Positions 1 to 8,308 of a stretch of DNA of 33,163 bases are shown here, in pieces. The stretch is from NCBI RefSeq assembly GCF_001816165.1, contig NZ_MDZC01000065.1, positions 1 through 33,163 of the forward strand, in the 5' to 3' direction. Both the position numbers and the translations under genes were made by a program. The notes under the pieces are model-generated. The model saw nothing but the letters and a program-made list of their open reading frames with translations. It did not search any database and was not told where the DNA came from. This DNA is from Hymenobacter glacialis (lineage in GTDB: Bacteria > Bacteroidota > Bacteroidia > Cytophagales > Hymenobacteraceae). Numbering within the stretch: position 1 is the stretch's first letter; each line of letters begins with the position of its first letter.

Positions 1-1139
1 CCGCTGGCGGTGTGGCGCGAGCCCGGCGCGGCGGCGGCGCGGTTGCTGGTGGCGCGGTCGCTGGAAGCCACCTACACCGGCCTGCCGCCCGCGCTCGATG
101 CCCAGGCCCCGGCGGTTTCGCGTTTTTCCCGTTCCGCGACTCCGACCAAAACCCGGCGCTGTTCCTGCCCGCCGATGTGCTCTACGATACCGGCCAGCCC
201 GGCACAGTAGCCGTATCGCCGCAGGCGCGCGAGCTGGTGCCCAACCTCACGGCCTGGCTGGCGGCTGGCGCGGTGGCGGAGCTGACCTGGCACCACAGCG
301 CGCAGCCGGTGCCCCACGCTGCCACCCAAGCCGAATATACGCAGCTGGTGACCACGGGCGTAGCCGCTATTGAAGCCCAGCAGGTGCTGAAGGTGGTGAC
401 CTCCCGCGCCGCCCGCCGCGCCCTGCCCCCCGGCTTCGACCCGCTGGCGGCTTTCGTGGCGTTGGAGCGGAAGTACCCGCTGGCGTTTGTGTCGTTGGTG
501 AGCGTGCCGGGCGTGGGCACTTGGCTGGGCGCCACGCCCGAAATCCTGGCCGAAGTCACGGCCGATGGCACGTTTCGGACCATGGCCTTGGCCGCCACCC
601 AGCCCCTTACGGCCGAAGTCACGCCTCGCACGGCCATCTGGCGCCAGAAGGAAATTGAGGAACAGGCGCTGGTGGCGCGCTACATCGTGAACTGCTTTAA
701 GCAACTGCGGCTGCGCGAATACCACGAAACGGGCCCGCGCACGGTGATTGCCGGCCAGCTGCTGCACCTGCGCACCGATTTTGAGGTGAGCCTGAAACAC
801 GTGCCGTTCCCCTCGCTGGGCACCGACATGCTGCGGCTGCTGCACCCCACCTCCGCCGTGGGCGGCATGCCAAAAACGGCCGCCATGCACTTCCTTCAGC
901 AGCACGAGGGCTACGACCGCGCCTACTACAGCGGCTTCCTGGGCCCGGTGAACGTGGTGGCCCCCGGCAGCGCCCGCCTTTACGTAAATCTGCGCTGCCT
1001 GCAAGTGCGCGCCGATGAGGCCATTCTCTACGCCGGCACCGGCCTCACGGTGGACTCCGACCCGGAGCGCGAATGGCAGGAAACCGAAATGAAACTGCAA
1101 ACCATAAGCACCGTTTTATCAACGGTTAACGGTGAGTGA
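1..1139 (+). CDS. menF: Isochorismate synthase MenF, 5'-partial, apparent frameshift
   Basis: Converts chorismate to isochorismate, the first step of menaquinone synthesis. The C-terminal chorismate-binding fold is clear: KVVTSRAARRAL, the WLGATPEILAEV segment, the WRQKEIEEQALV stretch, HPTSAVGGMPKT, YYSGFLGPV and AGTGLTVDSDPEREW all match the isochorismate/anthranilate synthase family. The window cuts off the N-terminus. Bases 1-111 read in frame 1 as a plausible MenF N-terminal part (PLAVWREPGAAAARLL...), while GGFAFFPFRDSD onward is in frame 3, so one base appears to be missing near 109-114 in a C/G run. The ATG at 12 in frame 3 is therefore not the real start. menD follows after 64 bases. 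Product is secure; whether the frameshift is biological or a sequencing error is open. Confidence 0.88.
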   Translation, partial: AGGVARARRGGGAVAGGAVAGSHLHRPAARARCPGPGGFAFFPFRDSDQNPALFLPADVLYDTGQPGTVAVSPQARELVPNLTAWLAAGAVAELTWHHSAQPVPHAATQAEYTQLVTTGVAAIEAQQVLKVVTSRAARRALPPGFDPLAAFVALERKYPLAFVSLVSVPGVGTWLGATPEILAEVTADGTFRTMALAATQPLTAEVTPRTAIWRQKEIEEQALVARYIVNCFKQLRLREYHETGPRTVIAGQLLHLRTDFEVSLKHVPFPSLGTDMLRLLHPTSAVGGMPKTAAMHFLQQHEGYDRAYYSGFLGPVNVVAPGSARLYVNLRCLQVRADEAILYAGTGLTVDSDPEREWQETEMKLQTISTVLSTVNGE

Positions 1140-1196
1140 TTAATGACAAATAATACACTTTTCTTCTTATTAACTGCTCACCACTAATCACTTACC
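1131..1196. repeat. Imperfect inverted repeat between menF and menD
   Basis: GGTGAGTGATTA at 1131-1142 overlaps the menF stop codon and is matched, inverted, by TAATCACTTACC at 1185-1196 (11 of 12 positions). The spacer is AT-rich. It could form a hairpin in the menF-menD transcript. There is no T-run after it, so it is not a classical terminator. Confidence 0.5.
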
Positions 1197-1203
1197 GATA
1201 ATA

Positions 1204-2952
1204 ATGCAGGCCGTTTACAACATCGCTGAAATCTGCGCGCGGCACGGCATTACGGATGTAGTGCTTTCTCCCGGCTCGCGCTCGGCACCGCTCACGCTGG
1301 CGTTTGCCCGCCATCCCGATTTGACCGTGCGCGTGGTGCCCGACGAGCGGGCGGCGGCCTTCATTGGCCTGGGCATCGCGCAGGCGCAGCGGCGGGCGGT
1401 GGCGCTGGTCTGCACTTCCGGCACGGCGGGCCTGAACTACGCCCCGGCCGTGGCCGAGGCCTTTTTCCAGCACATTCCGTTGGTGATTTTCACAGCGGAC
1501 CGGCCGCCGGAATGGATAGACCAGCTCGATGGGCAGACCATCCGACAGCACAACTTATTCGGCGCGCACGCCAAGGGTGCATTTGAGTTTCCGGTGGATA
1601 CATCACACCCAGATGCTAAGTGGCATTCGGCGCGCATCGTGAATGAAGCCATCAATATGGCGCAGGCCGCGCCGGCCGGTCCGGTGCAGGTGAATGTGTC
1701 GCTGCGGGAGCCATTTTATCCAAAGGCGGGCGAGGAAATTCGGTACGAGCAGGATGTACAAATTATCCGCGAGTGGCCTAGTGTAATTACATTATCAAAA
1801 GCCTCGCAAGCCGAATTAAAACAACAGTTGAAAATGGCAACGCGGGCACTCATCGTTGCAGGTCAGCAGCCTGTCGATGAGCAACTGATGCACGCGCTCC
1901 GGCTCTTTTCGGACACTTACGGAATTTCGGTTCTGGGCGACTCCATTTCCAACTCAGATGGTGTAGGCGCTTCCGTTATCAGCAGGCAGGACGTGTTTTT
2001 GGCTGGTTTAAGCAGTGAGCAAAAAGAGGCGTTGCGGCCCGATTTACTCATCACATTCGGCCAGTCACTCATCTCCAAAAGCTTGAAGCTTTTTCTGCGG
2101 GACTCAGCGACTGAGCAGCACTGGCACTTGCAAGCAACTGGCGCGGCAGCCGATACATTTCGAAGCCTCACTACTATTGTGCGCGTTGAGCCGGCTAGTT
2201 TTTTTGAATCTTTAACTATTGAAAAGACGCAAAGTAGTTTAGCGAGTCCGGTTAAAACCCGCTTTAACTTAGCTTGGGTTTCGGCACAGCAACGAGCTGA
2301 CGCTGCTCTGCAAGATTTTTTCAGCGGCCAGGGAGACCGGTATCAGAAATCCCAACCAGTATTCAACGAGTTTTCGGCATTTGCTGAGGCCTTGGCCAGC
2401 CTTCCAGAATACACCGCCCTGCACCTCGCCAACAGCATGGCCGTGCGCTACGCCAATATTCTCGGCATCCCGCAGGGCCGACACATTGAAGTATTCGCCA
2501 ACCGGGGCACCAGCGGTATTGATGGCTGCAACTCCACGGCCGTGGGCGCGGCGCTGGCGCAGCCCGAGCGGCCGGTGGTGCTGCTCACCGGCGACGTGGC
2601 CTTTTTCTACGACCGCAACGCGTTTTGGCACAACTACCCCGTGCCCAACCTGCGGGTGGTGCTGTTCAACAACCACGGCGGCGGCATTTTCCGGCTCATC
2701 GACGGGCCACGGCAGCAGCCAGAGCTGGAGGAGTTTTTTGAGACGCGCCAAACCCTCACGGCCGAGAACACGGCCCGGGATTTTAACCTGGGCTATTTCC
2801 CGGTTTCAACCTTTGCTGAACTAGATGCCGCGCTGCCGGTTTTCTTTGCAGCCGAAACCGGCGCGGCGATTCTGGAAATCTTTACGGATTCCAAGACCAA
2901 CGCGGCGTTTTTTGAGGAGTACCGGGCCGCCGTAAAACAGGCTTTTTCGTAA
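1204..2952 (+). CDS. menD: SEPHCHC synthase MenD (menaquinone biosynthesis)
   Basis: Thiamine-diphosphate enzyme that adds the succinic semialdehyde unit from 2-oxoglutarate to isochorismate, giving 2-succinyl-5-enolpyruvyl-6-hydroxy-3-cyclohexene-1-carboxylate. At 582 residues it has the normal family length. Visible motifs are SPGSRSAPLTLAF near residue 20, DERAAAFIGLG (the Glu that activates the ThDP ring), TSGTAGLNYAPAVAEAFF, the ADRPPEWIDQLDGQTIRQ segment, and the Mg/ThDP-binding pair GDVAFFYDRN at about 463 and NNHGGGIF at about 489. It follows menF in the same direction and uses its product, so the two are probably cotranscribed. The ATG at 1204 gives the family's usual N-terminus. The middle third (about 1740-2300) is visibly more AT-rich than the ends, but the frame stays intact. 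Confidence 0.96.
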   Translation: MQAVYNIAEICARHGITDVVLSPGSRSAPLTLAFARHPDLTVRVVPDERAAAFIGLGIAQAQRRAVALVCTSGTAGLNYAPAVAEAFFQHIPLVIFTADRPPEWIDQLDGQTIRQHNLFGAHAKGAFEFPVDTSHPDAKWHSARIVNEAINMAQAAPAGPVQVNVSLREPFYPKAGEEIRYEQDVQIIREWPSVITLSKASQAELKQQLKMATRALIVAGQQPVDEQLMHALRLFSDTYGISVLGDSISNSDGVGASVISRQDVFLAGLSSEQKEALRPDLLITFGQSLISKSLKLFLRDSATEQHWHLQATGAAADTFRSLTTIVRVEPASFFESLTIEKTQSSLASPVKTRFNLAWVSAQQRADAALQDFFSGQGDRYQKSQPVFNEFSAFAEALASLPEYTALHLANSMAVRYANILGIPQGRHIEVFANRGTSGIDGCNSTAVGAALAQPERPVVLLTGDVAFFYDRNAFWHNYPVPNLRVVLFNNHGGGIFRLIDGPRQQPELEEFFETRQTLTAENTARDFNLGYFPVSTFAELDAALPVFFAAETGAAILEIFTDSKTNAAFFEEYRAAVKQAFS

Positions 2953-2956
2953 CCCC

Positions 2957-3061
2957 TGTCATGCTGACGAAGGAAGCATCTTATCACGGCTGCTTTCGTC
3001 AACTTTTAGTAACCCTTGCGGCGCGGACGTGATAAGATTCTTCGCTGCGCTCAGAATGACA
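2957..3061. repeat. Palindromic repeat, GTCATGCTGA family, before menB
   Basis: The left arm 2957-2988 (TGTCATGCTGACGAAGG...TTATCACG) is matched by the inverse of 3028-3061 (CGTGATAAGATTC...GAATGACA), with a spacer of about 39 bases. It fills almost the whole menD-menB gap and ends 7 bases before the menB start codon. This copy is diverged and its arms are less perfect than those at 6233 or 29574. Confidence 0.8.
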
Positions 3062-3068
3062 ACTTTCT

Positions 3069-3893
<825 letters not shown>

Positions 3894-3920
3894 GCGGCGG
3901 TAATACGCCTTGGAGTTAAA

Positions 3921-3958
3921 AAGCCCGCCGTACTGAGAAGTGCGGCGGGCTTTTTTTT
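3921..3958 (+). terminator. Rho-independent terminator after menB
   Basis: Stem AAGCCCGCCG (3921-3930) with CGGCGGGCTT (3943-3952), 12-base loop, followed by a run of T to 3958. The A-run before the stem means it could also act on the other strand. It ends the menF-menD-menB unit. Confidence 0.9.
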
Positions 3959-4056
3959 GGTTGGGCTTTCGCTTAATGACGATATATGAAGCAAAGCCAG
4001 TTGCGTAATCAGGTCCTATTCGGATAGCTCGCCGCAGCTGGTGTATCTTGTAGTTG

Positions 4057-4078
4057 CGGCAAGCCGGATGTTATGTGC
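4057..4078 (+). other. Right half of an attC-like recombination site, 5' of the cassette gene
   Basis: The segment GGCAAGCCGGATGTTATGTGC matches, inverted, the start of the site that follows the next gene (GCACATAACAGGCGTTTGGC, from 4902). The outer nine bases GTTATGTGC (4070-4078) and GCACATAAC (4902-4910) are exact inverse complements. In integron arrays a cassette lies between the right half of one attC and the left half of the next, which is the layout seen here. The boxes do not fit the strict RYYYAAC/GTTRRRY consensus, and no left partner for this half-site was recognised upstream at 3959-4056. Confidence 0.5.
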
Positions 4079-4123
4079 AACCCTAAAAGACCGACAGTGC
4101 TAACATCAACAGACAATGACTAA
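4073..4123 (+). CDS. Possible 16-codon leader ORF abutting the cassette gene
   Basis: An ATG inside the GTTATGTGC box opens a 16-codon frame (MCNPKRPTVLTSTDND). Its TAA at 4121-4123 directly touches the ATG of the next gene at 4124 (TAAATG). A second mini-frame, ATG ACT AAA TGA at 4116-4127, overlaps the same start by ATGA. The main gene has no clear ribosome-binding site, so translation by coupling or re-initiation is a reasonable reading. That is inference, and the frame may be fortuitous. Confidence 0.35.
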   Translation: MCNPKRPTVLTSTDND

Positions 4124-4891
4124 ATGAAACTTGTATCAGAAATAATTAAAGACCAAAAGGGGGAAATATTTTCTTGGGACGAGTTTTTTTACAACGAAAT
4201 TGGTAAAGTCATACGACAAGTTTTCAAGGACGACAAAGGCAATCGTAAATTTTACAAGACATTTGACTATGATGAACAAGGTAATTGCATTAAAATAACT
4301 GAGTTTTCTGACGACAATGAAATTCAAGTCAGTTTTGAATACAGCTACGACAACAATAACAACCAAATAAAAACAATTGAAAGAACAGCCGAAGGCAACA
4401 TTTACGACTGGACAGAAATTGTTATAGAATCCGACACTAATTTGAAGGTGTGGCTCGCTAAGGACGAGAACGGAAATATTATTCACAAGACAATTGAAAA
4501 CTCTCTTGACCATTCACAAAAAAGATTTAACGACAAGGACCAACTTTATGAAATTCATTTAGCAAAGTTTGACCAAGCAAACCGACTTGTACAGAAATTG
4601 ATAACTGACGAGAAAGGAAATGAGAAAGAGAAACATTTATACGAATACCAAGGACAAAAAGAGGTTTGGAATTTCATTCTAAATGGCTCGACCATTAAAA
4701 CAGAAGAAAGTGTTTATGACAACAACAAAAATCTCATACATCGTATCCGCAAAGACAGCAACGGAAAATGTTTAGAATGGTATGGCTTTGAATATGACAA
4801 ATGGAATAACAAGACAAAATATTTTGGGGGACTTGAAGAAGGAAAACAAATTGGATTTAAAACATTTGAACTGACGTATGACAACGACTGA
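4124..4891 (+). CDS. AT-rich protein with YD/RHS-like strand repeats, cassette-borne
   Basis: The 255-residue protein has no signal peptide and no membrane segment. It is built from repeated units of 20-25 residues with the pattern aromatic-Asp-x-x-Gly/Asn-Asn (FDYDEQGNCIKI, YSYDNNNNQIKT, YEYQGQKEVW, FEYDKWNNKTKY), resembling the YD/RHS beta repeats seen in many Bacteroidota proteins. Function is not known. Base composition is far more AT-rich than in any neighbour (codons such as AAA, AAT, ATT dominate), which points to recent transfer. The start is set by the ATG at 4124 touching the preceding stop codon. The gene lies alone between two attC-like half-sites, which supports a cassette origin. 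It is probably a solitary repeat protein, not a fragment of a large RHS toxin, since both ends look natural. Confidence 0.82.
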   Translation: MKLVSEIIKDQKGEIFSWDEFFYNEIGKVIRQVFKDDKGNRKFYKTFDYDEQGNCIKITEFSDDNEIQVSFEYSYDNNNNQIKTIERTAEGNIYDWTEIVIESDTNLKVWLAKDENGNIIHKTIENSLDHSQKRFNDKDQLYEIHLAKFDQANRLVQKLITDEKGNEKEKHLYEYQGQKEVWNFILNGSTIKTEESVYDNNKNLIHRIRKDSNGKCLEWYGFEYDKWNNKTKYFGGLEEGKQIGFKTFELTYDND

Positions 4892-4901
4892 AATAAGGGG
4901 A

Positions 4902-5033
4902 GCACATAACAGGCGTTTGGCAAAAGTGGCAGTTCAGTGCTCCGCAGACACATTTGTGGTTAAGCAAAGTTTGGTTCTCCGCACCAACATCTGTGGTGAA
5001 AATCGCCACCTTCGCCAAGCCCCAAAACGTTAC
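4902..5033 (+). other. attC-like recombination site 3' of the cassette gene
   Basis: The left half GCACATAACAGGCGTTTGGC (from 4902, arm to 4930) and the right half 5005-5033 (GCCACCTTCGCCAAGC... ending ACGTTAC) form an imperfect inverted repeat; 12 of 15 positions agree between 4916-4930 and the inverse of 5005-5019. Total length is about 132 bases, similar to long chromosomal-integron attC sites. The central part has an internal direct repeat with a 37-base period (TCCGCA...CAT-TGTGGT at 4941 and 4978). Bases 5034-5239, up to the next gene, hold nothing I can recognise: no second cassette, no integrase gene and no tRNA. Confidence 0.5.
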
Positions 5034-5239
5034 CAATTTGTAGGGCAACACTTTACAACAGCCTGGCGACAGCCTACGCCGAAGCTCTAGCCCCAGCGAC
5101 AAGAGACGCTGCTGGCTCAATTTGCGGCCTGAACGTCACAACATGCTTTTCTGAGCAGCACAGCAAATCAGAACTTCCTCCTGGGAAAACGCTTTAACGC
5201 TGGGCGTTGTACATTGAAGCGTCAACTTTTCCCGAACCC

Positions 5240-5623
5240 ATGAAACTGCTCCTGCCCTTGCTTTTCCTTATTGGCCTCGCCACGGCGGGGCCGGCAGTAG
5301 CGCAGCGGGCGCTGGCCTTGCCCAGCGCCGCAAGTACCGCCGCCGTGCCCACCGACACGCTGCTGGTAGAAGCCGCCTGCGGGCAGTGCCAACTGGGCTT
5401 GCCGGGCAAGGGCTGCGATTTGGCCGTGCGCGTAGCGGGCCGGGCTTACTTTGTGACGGGCACCGGCATCGACTCCCACGGCGATGCCCACGCCCGCGAC
5501 GGCTTCTGCAACACCATCCGGCAGGCGCGGGTGCAGGGCAAGGTGGTGGACAATGTATTCAACGTGAGTTATTTTGAGTTGGTGCCGGCGCCCGTAGCGG
5601 CCGCCCCGAAGCCCCAGCCCTAA
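5240..5623 (+). CDS. Small secreted Cys-rich protein, DUF6370-like
   Basis: Residues 1-22 (MKLLLPLLFLIGLATAGPAVAQ) form a signal peptide, so the product is probably periplasmic. After a low-complexity stretch there is one compact domain with Cys47, Cys50 and Cys59 (AACGQCQLGLPGKGCDLAV), then GRAYFVTGTGIDSHGDAHARDGFCNTI with His80, His84 and Cys90, and a final FNVSYFELV strand. This pattern recalls the small Bacteroidota family DUF6370 (from memory). The clustered Cys and His suggest metal binding or disulfides, which is inference. I prefer the ATG at 5240 to an earlier in-frame one at 5207 because it starts the signal peptide. The next gene begins 33 bases downstream on the same strand. Confidence 0.78.
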   Translation: MKLLLPLLFLIGLATAGPAVAQRALALPSAASTAAVPTDTLLVEAACGQCQLGLPGKGCDLAVRVAGRAYFVTGTGIDSHGDAHARDGFCNTIRQARVQGKVVDNVFNVSYFELVPAPVAAAPKPQP

Positions 5624-5656
5624 GCGCCCGCCGCCACCGGCGCTGCCGTTTGCCCC

Positions 5657-6106
5657 ATGGACAATCTCGCGTTTCAGCAGGCCATTCGCCGCATTCGGTG
5701 GGTGCACTGGCTGCACTACCCGCTGCAAGGCCTGCTGATGGGGGGCGTCGTGCTGCTGGCCGGGCAGCGCGCAGCCGTAGGCCCCACCCTGGAGCCGCGT
5801 TTGGCCACCTGGCCGGTGCTGCTGCTGCTGGGGGGCGTGGTGCCCCTGCTGGGCGTGTTGGCTTACCTGGTTTTCCGGCGCCTGCGGGCTAACATCCGGC
5901 GCCCCGCCCAGGAAAACCTGCGCATCTACCTCGGGCGCATCTTCCTGCGCAACAGCCTGCTGAGCCTGGCCGCGCTGCCGCTGCTGGCTTCCTACGCCGT
6001 CACTCACCAGGTATTCGACTTGGTGGCCTGCGCGGGCGTGCTGGCGGCCCTGGCCTGGCAGCTCGCGCCCTCGGCCAAGAGCTACCAGCAGTGGTTGCTG
6101 CGCTAG
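5657..6106 (+). CDS. Small integral membrane protein of unknown function
   Basis: The 149-residue protein has about four hydrophobic segments: roughly residues 19-37 (LHYPLQGLLMGGVVLLAG), 51-73 (ending LLGVLAYLVF), 97-115 (LLSLAALPLLASYAV) and 119-135 (FDLVACAGVLAALAWQL). A basic loop RRLRANIRRPAQENLRIYLGRIF lies in the middle and should be cytoplasmic by the positive-inside rule. No family is recognised. It follows the Cys-rich secreted protein by 33 bases, so the two may form a small transcription unit. It is followed by 373 bases of repeats without a gene. Confidence 0.72.
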   Translation: MDNLAFQQAIRRIRWVHWLHYPLQGLLMGGVVLLAGQRAAVGPTLEPRLATWPVLLLLGGVVPLLGVLAYLVFRRLRANIRRPAQENLRIYLGRIFLRNSLLSLAALPLLASYAVTHQVFDLVACAGVLAALAWQLAPSAKSYQQWLLR

Positions 6107-6136
6107 GAGCCTATCCGAATAGGCAGCGGAGGAATT

Positions 6137-6393
6137 GTCATGCCGAGCGCAGCCGAGGCATCTCGCGTGGGGTAGTAATCAAAACGCGAGAGCTAAGTAC
6201 TCGTGCAGAAGTAAGCGTACTGAATATAGAACGTCATGCTGAGCGCAGCCGAAGCATCTCTACCGCGCAAGTAATCAAATAGTATTGCGGTAGAGATGCT
6301 TCGGCTGCGCTCAGCATGACTGCCATTTTTGCTACGGTTACTTCTGCACGGGTGCTTAAGCGGGCGAGATGCCTCGGCTGCGCTCGGCATGAC
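6137..6393. repeat. Large composite palindrome (outer arms of a nested repeat)
   Basis: The outer arms 6137-6166 (GTCATGCCGAGCGCAGCC...) and 6364-6393 are perfect inverse complements over 30 bases. Inside them a second pair, GCAGAAGTAAGCGTA (6205-6219) and TACGGTTACTTCTGC (6333-6347), matches 14 of 15, and inside that lies a third perfect hairpin (6233-6320). It occupies most of the 6107-6479 gap between two genes on the same strand. The remaining bases there (6394-6479) show no further feature. Confidence 0.88.
6233..6320. repeat. Inner hairpin, GTCATGCTGAGC family
   Basis: Arms 6233-6266 and 6287-6320 are perfectly complementary over 34 bases (GTCATGCTGAGCGCAGCC ... CTACCGC), with a 20-base loop containing AGTAATCAAA. 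The copy at 29574-29663 has the same arm length, and both are followed by a shared tail TTTTTGCTACGGTTACTT. Confidence 0.92.
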
Positions 6394-6479
6394 GGTAAAG
6401 TTGGATAGCCTGTAAACCTTATTTTCGCCGCTGAGCTCCTGCCGTTCAGGAACCGTAACCGTCCCCACTTGCCCCGCTT

Positions 6480-8237
6480 ATGAAATCACTGCCCCTCCTC
6501 GTAAGCTGCATCCTGCTGGGCGCCACCGGGCTACGGGCCCAGCCGCAGGCCCTGCAGAAAGACATGGCCACGGCCCTGGCGGCAATAAAGGCGTTTGAGA
6601 AAGCCGAATACCGCGCCGACAGCAGCCGCAACCACGTGCTGCGCGCTCAAACCGAAAGCGCATTTGTTGCCAAAGGCCTGTTCTACCAGAAGATAGCTGC
6701 GCAACTGCAGGCCATCAACAAGCAGGGCCTCTCGATTGAGGACGGGATAAACCTGGAGCTGCTGAACCACCAGGTACTGGACGAACTGGGCGAATACCGG
6801 TACAAATCGTACCTGAACCCCCTGCAAACCGATGCCGGCTTCCACTCCCAGCTGGCCTCGCGGGGCGGCACCACCCTCAGCACCAAGAAAGACGCCGAGC
6901 AGTACCTGCTGGTGCTGCAGGACATTCCCCGGTTCGTGGACGAGAACCTGCAGCTTATGCGCCGGGGCATTGCCCTGGGCATCACGCAGCCCCGGGAGGT
7001 GATGAAGGGCTACGAAACGAGCTACACCCAGCACATCGTGGCCACGCCCGAAGAATCGACTTTCTGGAAGCCCTTCGCCAACAAGCCGGCGGCCGTTTCT
7101 GCTGCCGACTGGGCGGCGCTGCAGGACCGGGGCCGCGCCGTTATCACGAAGGATGTAATCAGCAGCTACCAGCGCATCAAGACGTTTTTCGACCGCGAGT
7201 ACCTGCCCAAGACCCGCGCCACCCTCGGCGCCTCGGGGTTCCCGGACGGGCGGGCGTACTACGAGGACCGGGTGCGGCACTACACCACCACCAACCTCAC
7301 TTCCGATGCGGTGTACCAACTGGGTTTGCAGGAGGTGGCACGGATAAAGGGCGAGATGGAAACGGTTATCCGCGACGTGAAATTCGAGGGTAATTTCAAG
7401 GAGTTTATTGCCTTTTTGCGCACCGATGCGCGGTTCCAGCCCCAGTCGGCCGATGCGCTGCTGAAAGACGCGTCCTTCATTGCCAAGCGCGTGGAGGGCC
7501 AGCTGCCTTCGTTGTTTGGCAAGCTGCCCCGGCAGCCGTTTACGGTGGTGCCGGTGCCCGCATTTCTGGCGCCCAACTACACGGCAGGGCGCTACTCGCG
7601 GGCGCCCATCGGCAGCACCCGGGCCGGGGAGTACTGGGTAAATACTTCCAATCTGCCCAGCCGCACGCTCTACACCCTGGAGTCGCTCACGCTGCACGAG
7701 GCAGTGCCGGGCCACCACCTGCAAATAGCCCTGACGCAGGAGCTGAGCAACCTGCCCGAATTCCGGCGCAACTTGTACATCAACGCCTTTGGCGAAGGCT
7801 GGGGCCTGTACAGCGAATACCTGGGGCATGAAATGGGCTTCTACAAAGACCCGTACAGCCTGTTTGGCCGGCTGACGTACGAGATGTGGCGGGCCTGCCG
7901 CCTGGTTATCGACGTGGGCATTCACGCCAAGGGCTGGACGCGGGAGCAGGCCGTGGCCTACCTGGCCGACAACACGGCGCTGTCGCTGCACGAGGTAAAC
8001 ACGGAGGTAACGCGCTACATTTTGTGGCCCGGGCAGGCGCTGTCCTACAAAATGGGCGAGCTTAAAATTATCGAGATGCGCAAACGGGCCGAAACCGCGC
8101 TGAAGGACGATTTCGACGTGCGCGCCTTTCACGACATGGTGCTCTCCAACGGCGCCGTGACGCTGGCCATTCTGGAAAAGATGACGGACCGCTTTATTGC
8201 CGAGCAGCAGGAAAAAGTGAAAAAGAAAAAGGCATAG
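6480..8237 (+). CDS. DUF885 family secreted metallopeptidase-like protein
   Basis: The 585-residue protein starts with a signal peptide (MKSLPLLVSCILLGATGLRAQ), so it is probably exported to the periplasm. The body matches the DUF885 family: the LTLHEAVPGHHLQ motif at residues 404-415 is a HExxxGHH-type zinc site (His406, Glu407, His412/413), and NAFGEGWGLYSEYLG (Glu439) gives a further likely ligand. ADNTALSLHEVNTEVTRY and WPGQALSYKMGELKI in the C-terminal third are also family-typical. Relatives are thought to be peptidases, but substrates are mostly unknown. The gene stands alone after the large palindrome, and its reading frame ends in a Lys-rich tail. Family assignment is strong; the reaction is inferred. 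Confidence 0.9.
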   Translation: MKSLPLLVSCILLGATGLRAQPQALQKDMATALAAIKAFEKAEYRADSSRNHVLRAQTESAFVAKGLFYQKIAAQLQAINKQGLSIEDGINLELLNHQVLDELGEYRYKSYLNPLQTDAGFHSQLASRGGTTLSTKKDAEQYLLVLQDIPRFVDENLQLMRRGIALGITQPREVMKGYETSYTQHIVATPEESTFWKPFANKPAAVSAADWAALQDRGRAVITKDVISSYQRIKTFFDREYLPKTRATLGASGFPDGRAYYEDRVRHYTTTNLTSDAVYQLGLQEVARIKGEMETVIRDVKFEGNFKEFIAFLRTDARFQPQSADALLKDASFIAKRVEGQLPSLFGKLPRQPFTVVPVPAFLAPNYTAGRYSRAPIGSTRAGEYWVNTSNLPSRTLYTLESLTLHEAVPGHHLQIALTQELSNLPEFRRNLYINAFGEGWGLYSEYLGHEMGFYKDPYSLFGRLTYEMWRACRLVIDVGIHAKGWTREQAVAYLADNTALSLHEVNTEVTRYILWPGQALSYKMGELKIIEMRKRAETALKDDFDVRAFHDMVLSNGAVTLAILEKMTDRFIAEQQEKVKKKKA

Positions 8238-8308
8238 CCTGGGCCTGAGTGGCGGCGCACAACCTCCGGGCGGGCAGAGCGGTATCAGAGGCGGCGACTG
8301 TGCGCCCC

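Noticed and set aside
1..140. Programmed frameshift in menF
   Set aside because: No slippery heptamer or downstream structure typical of programmed shifts; a lost base in a C/G run is simpler.
4892..5239. tRNA or other structured RNA gene in the gap after the cassette gene
   Set aside because: No cloverleaf or conserved RNA motif found; the pairing seen is explained by the attC-like site.
6531..8132. Long minus-strand open frame opposite the DUF885 gene
   Set aside because: Same effect of high GC content; the plus-strand product has clear family motifs and a signal peptide.
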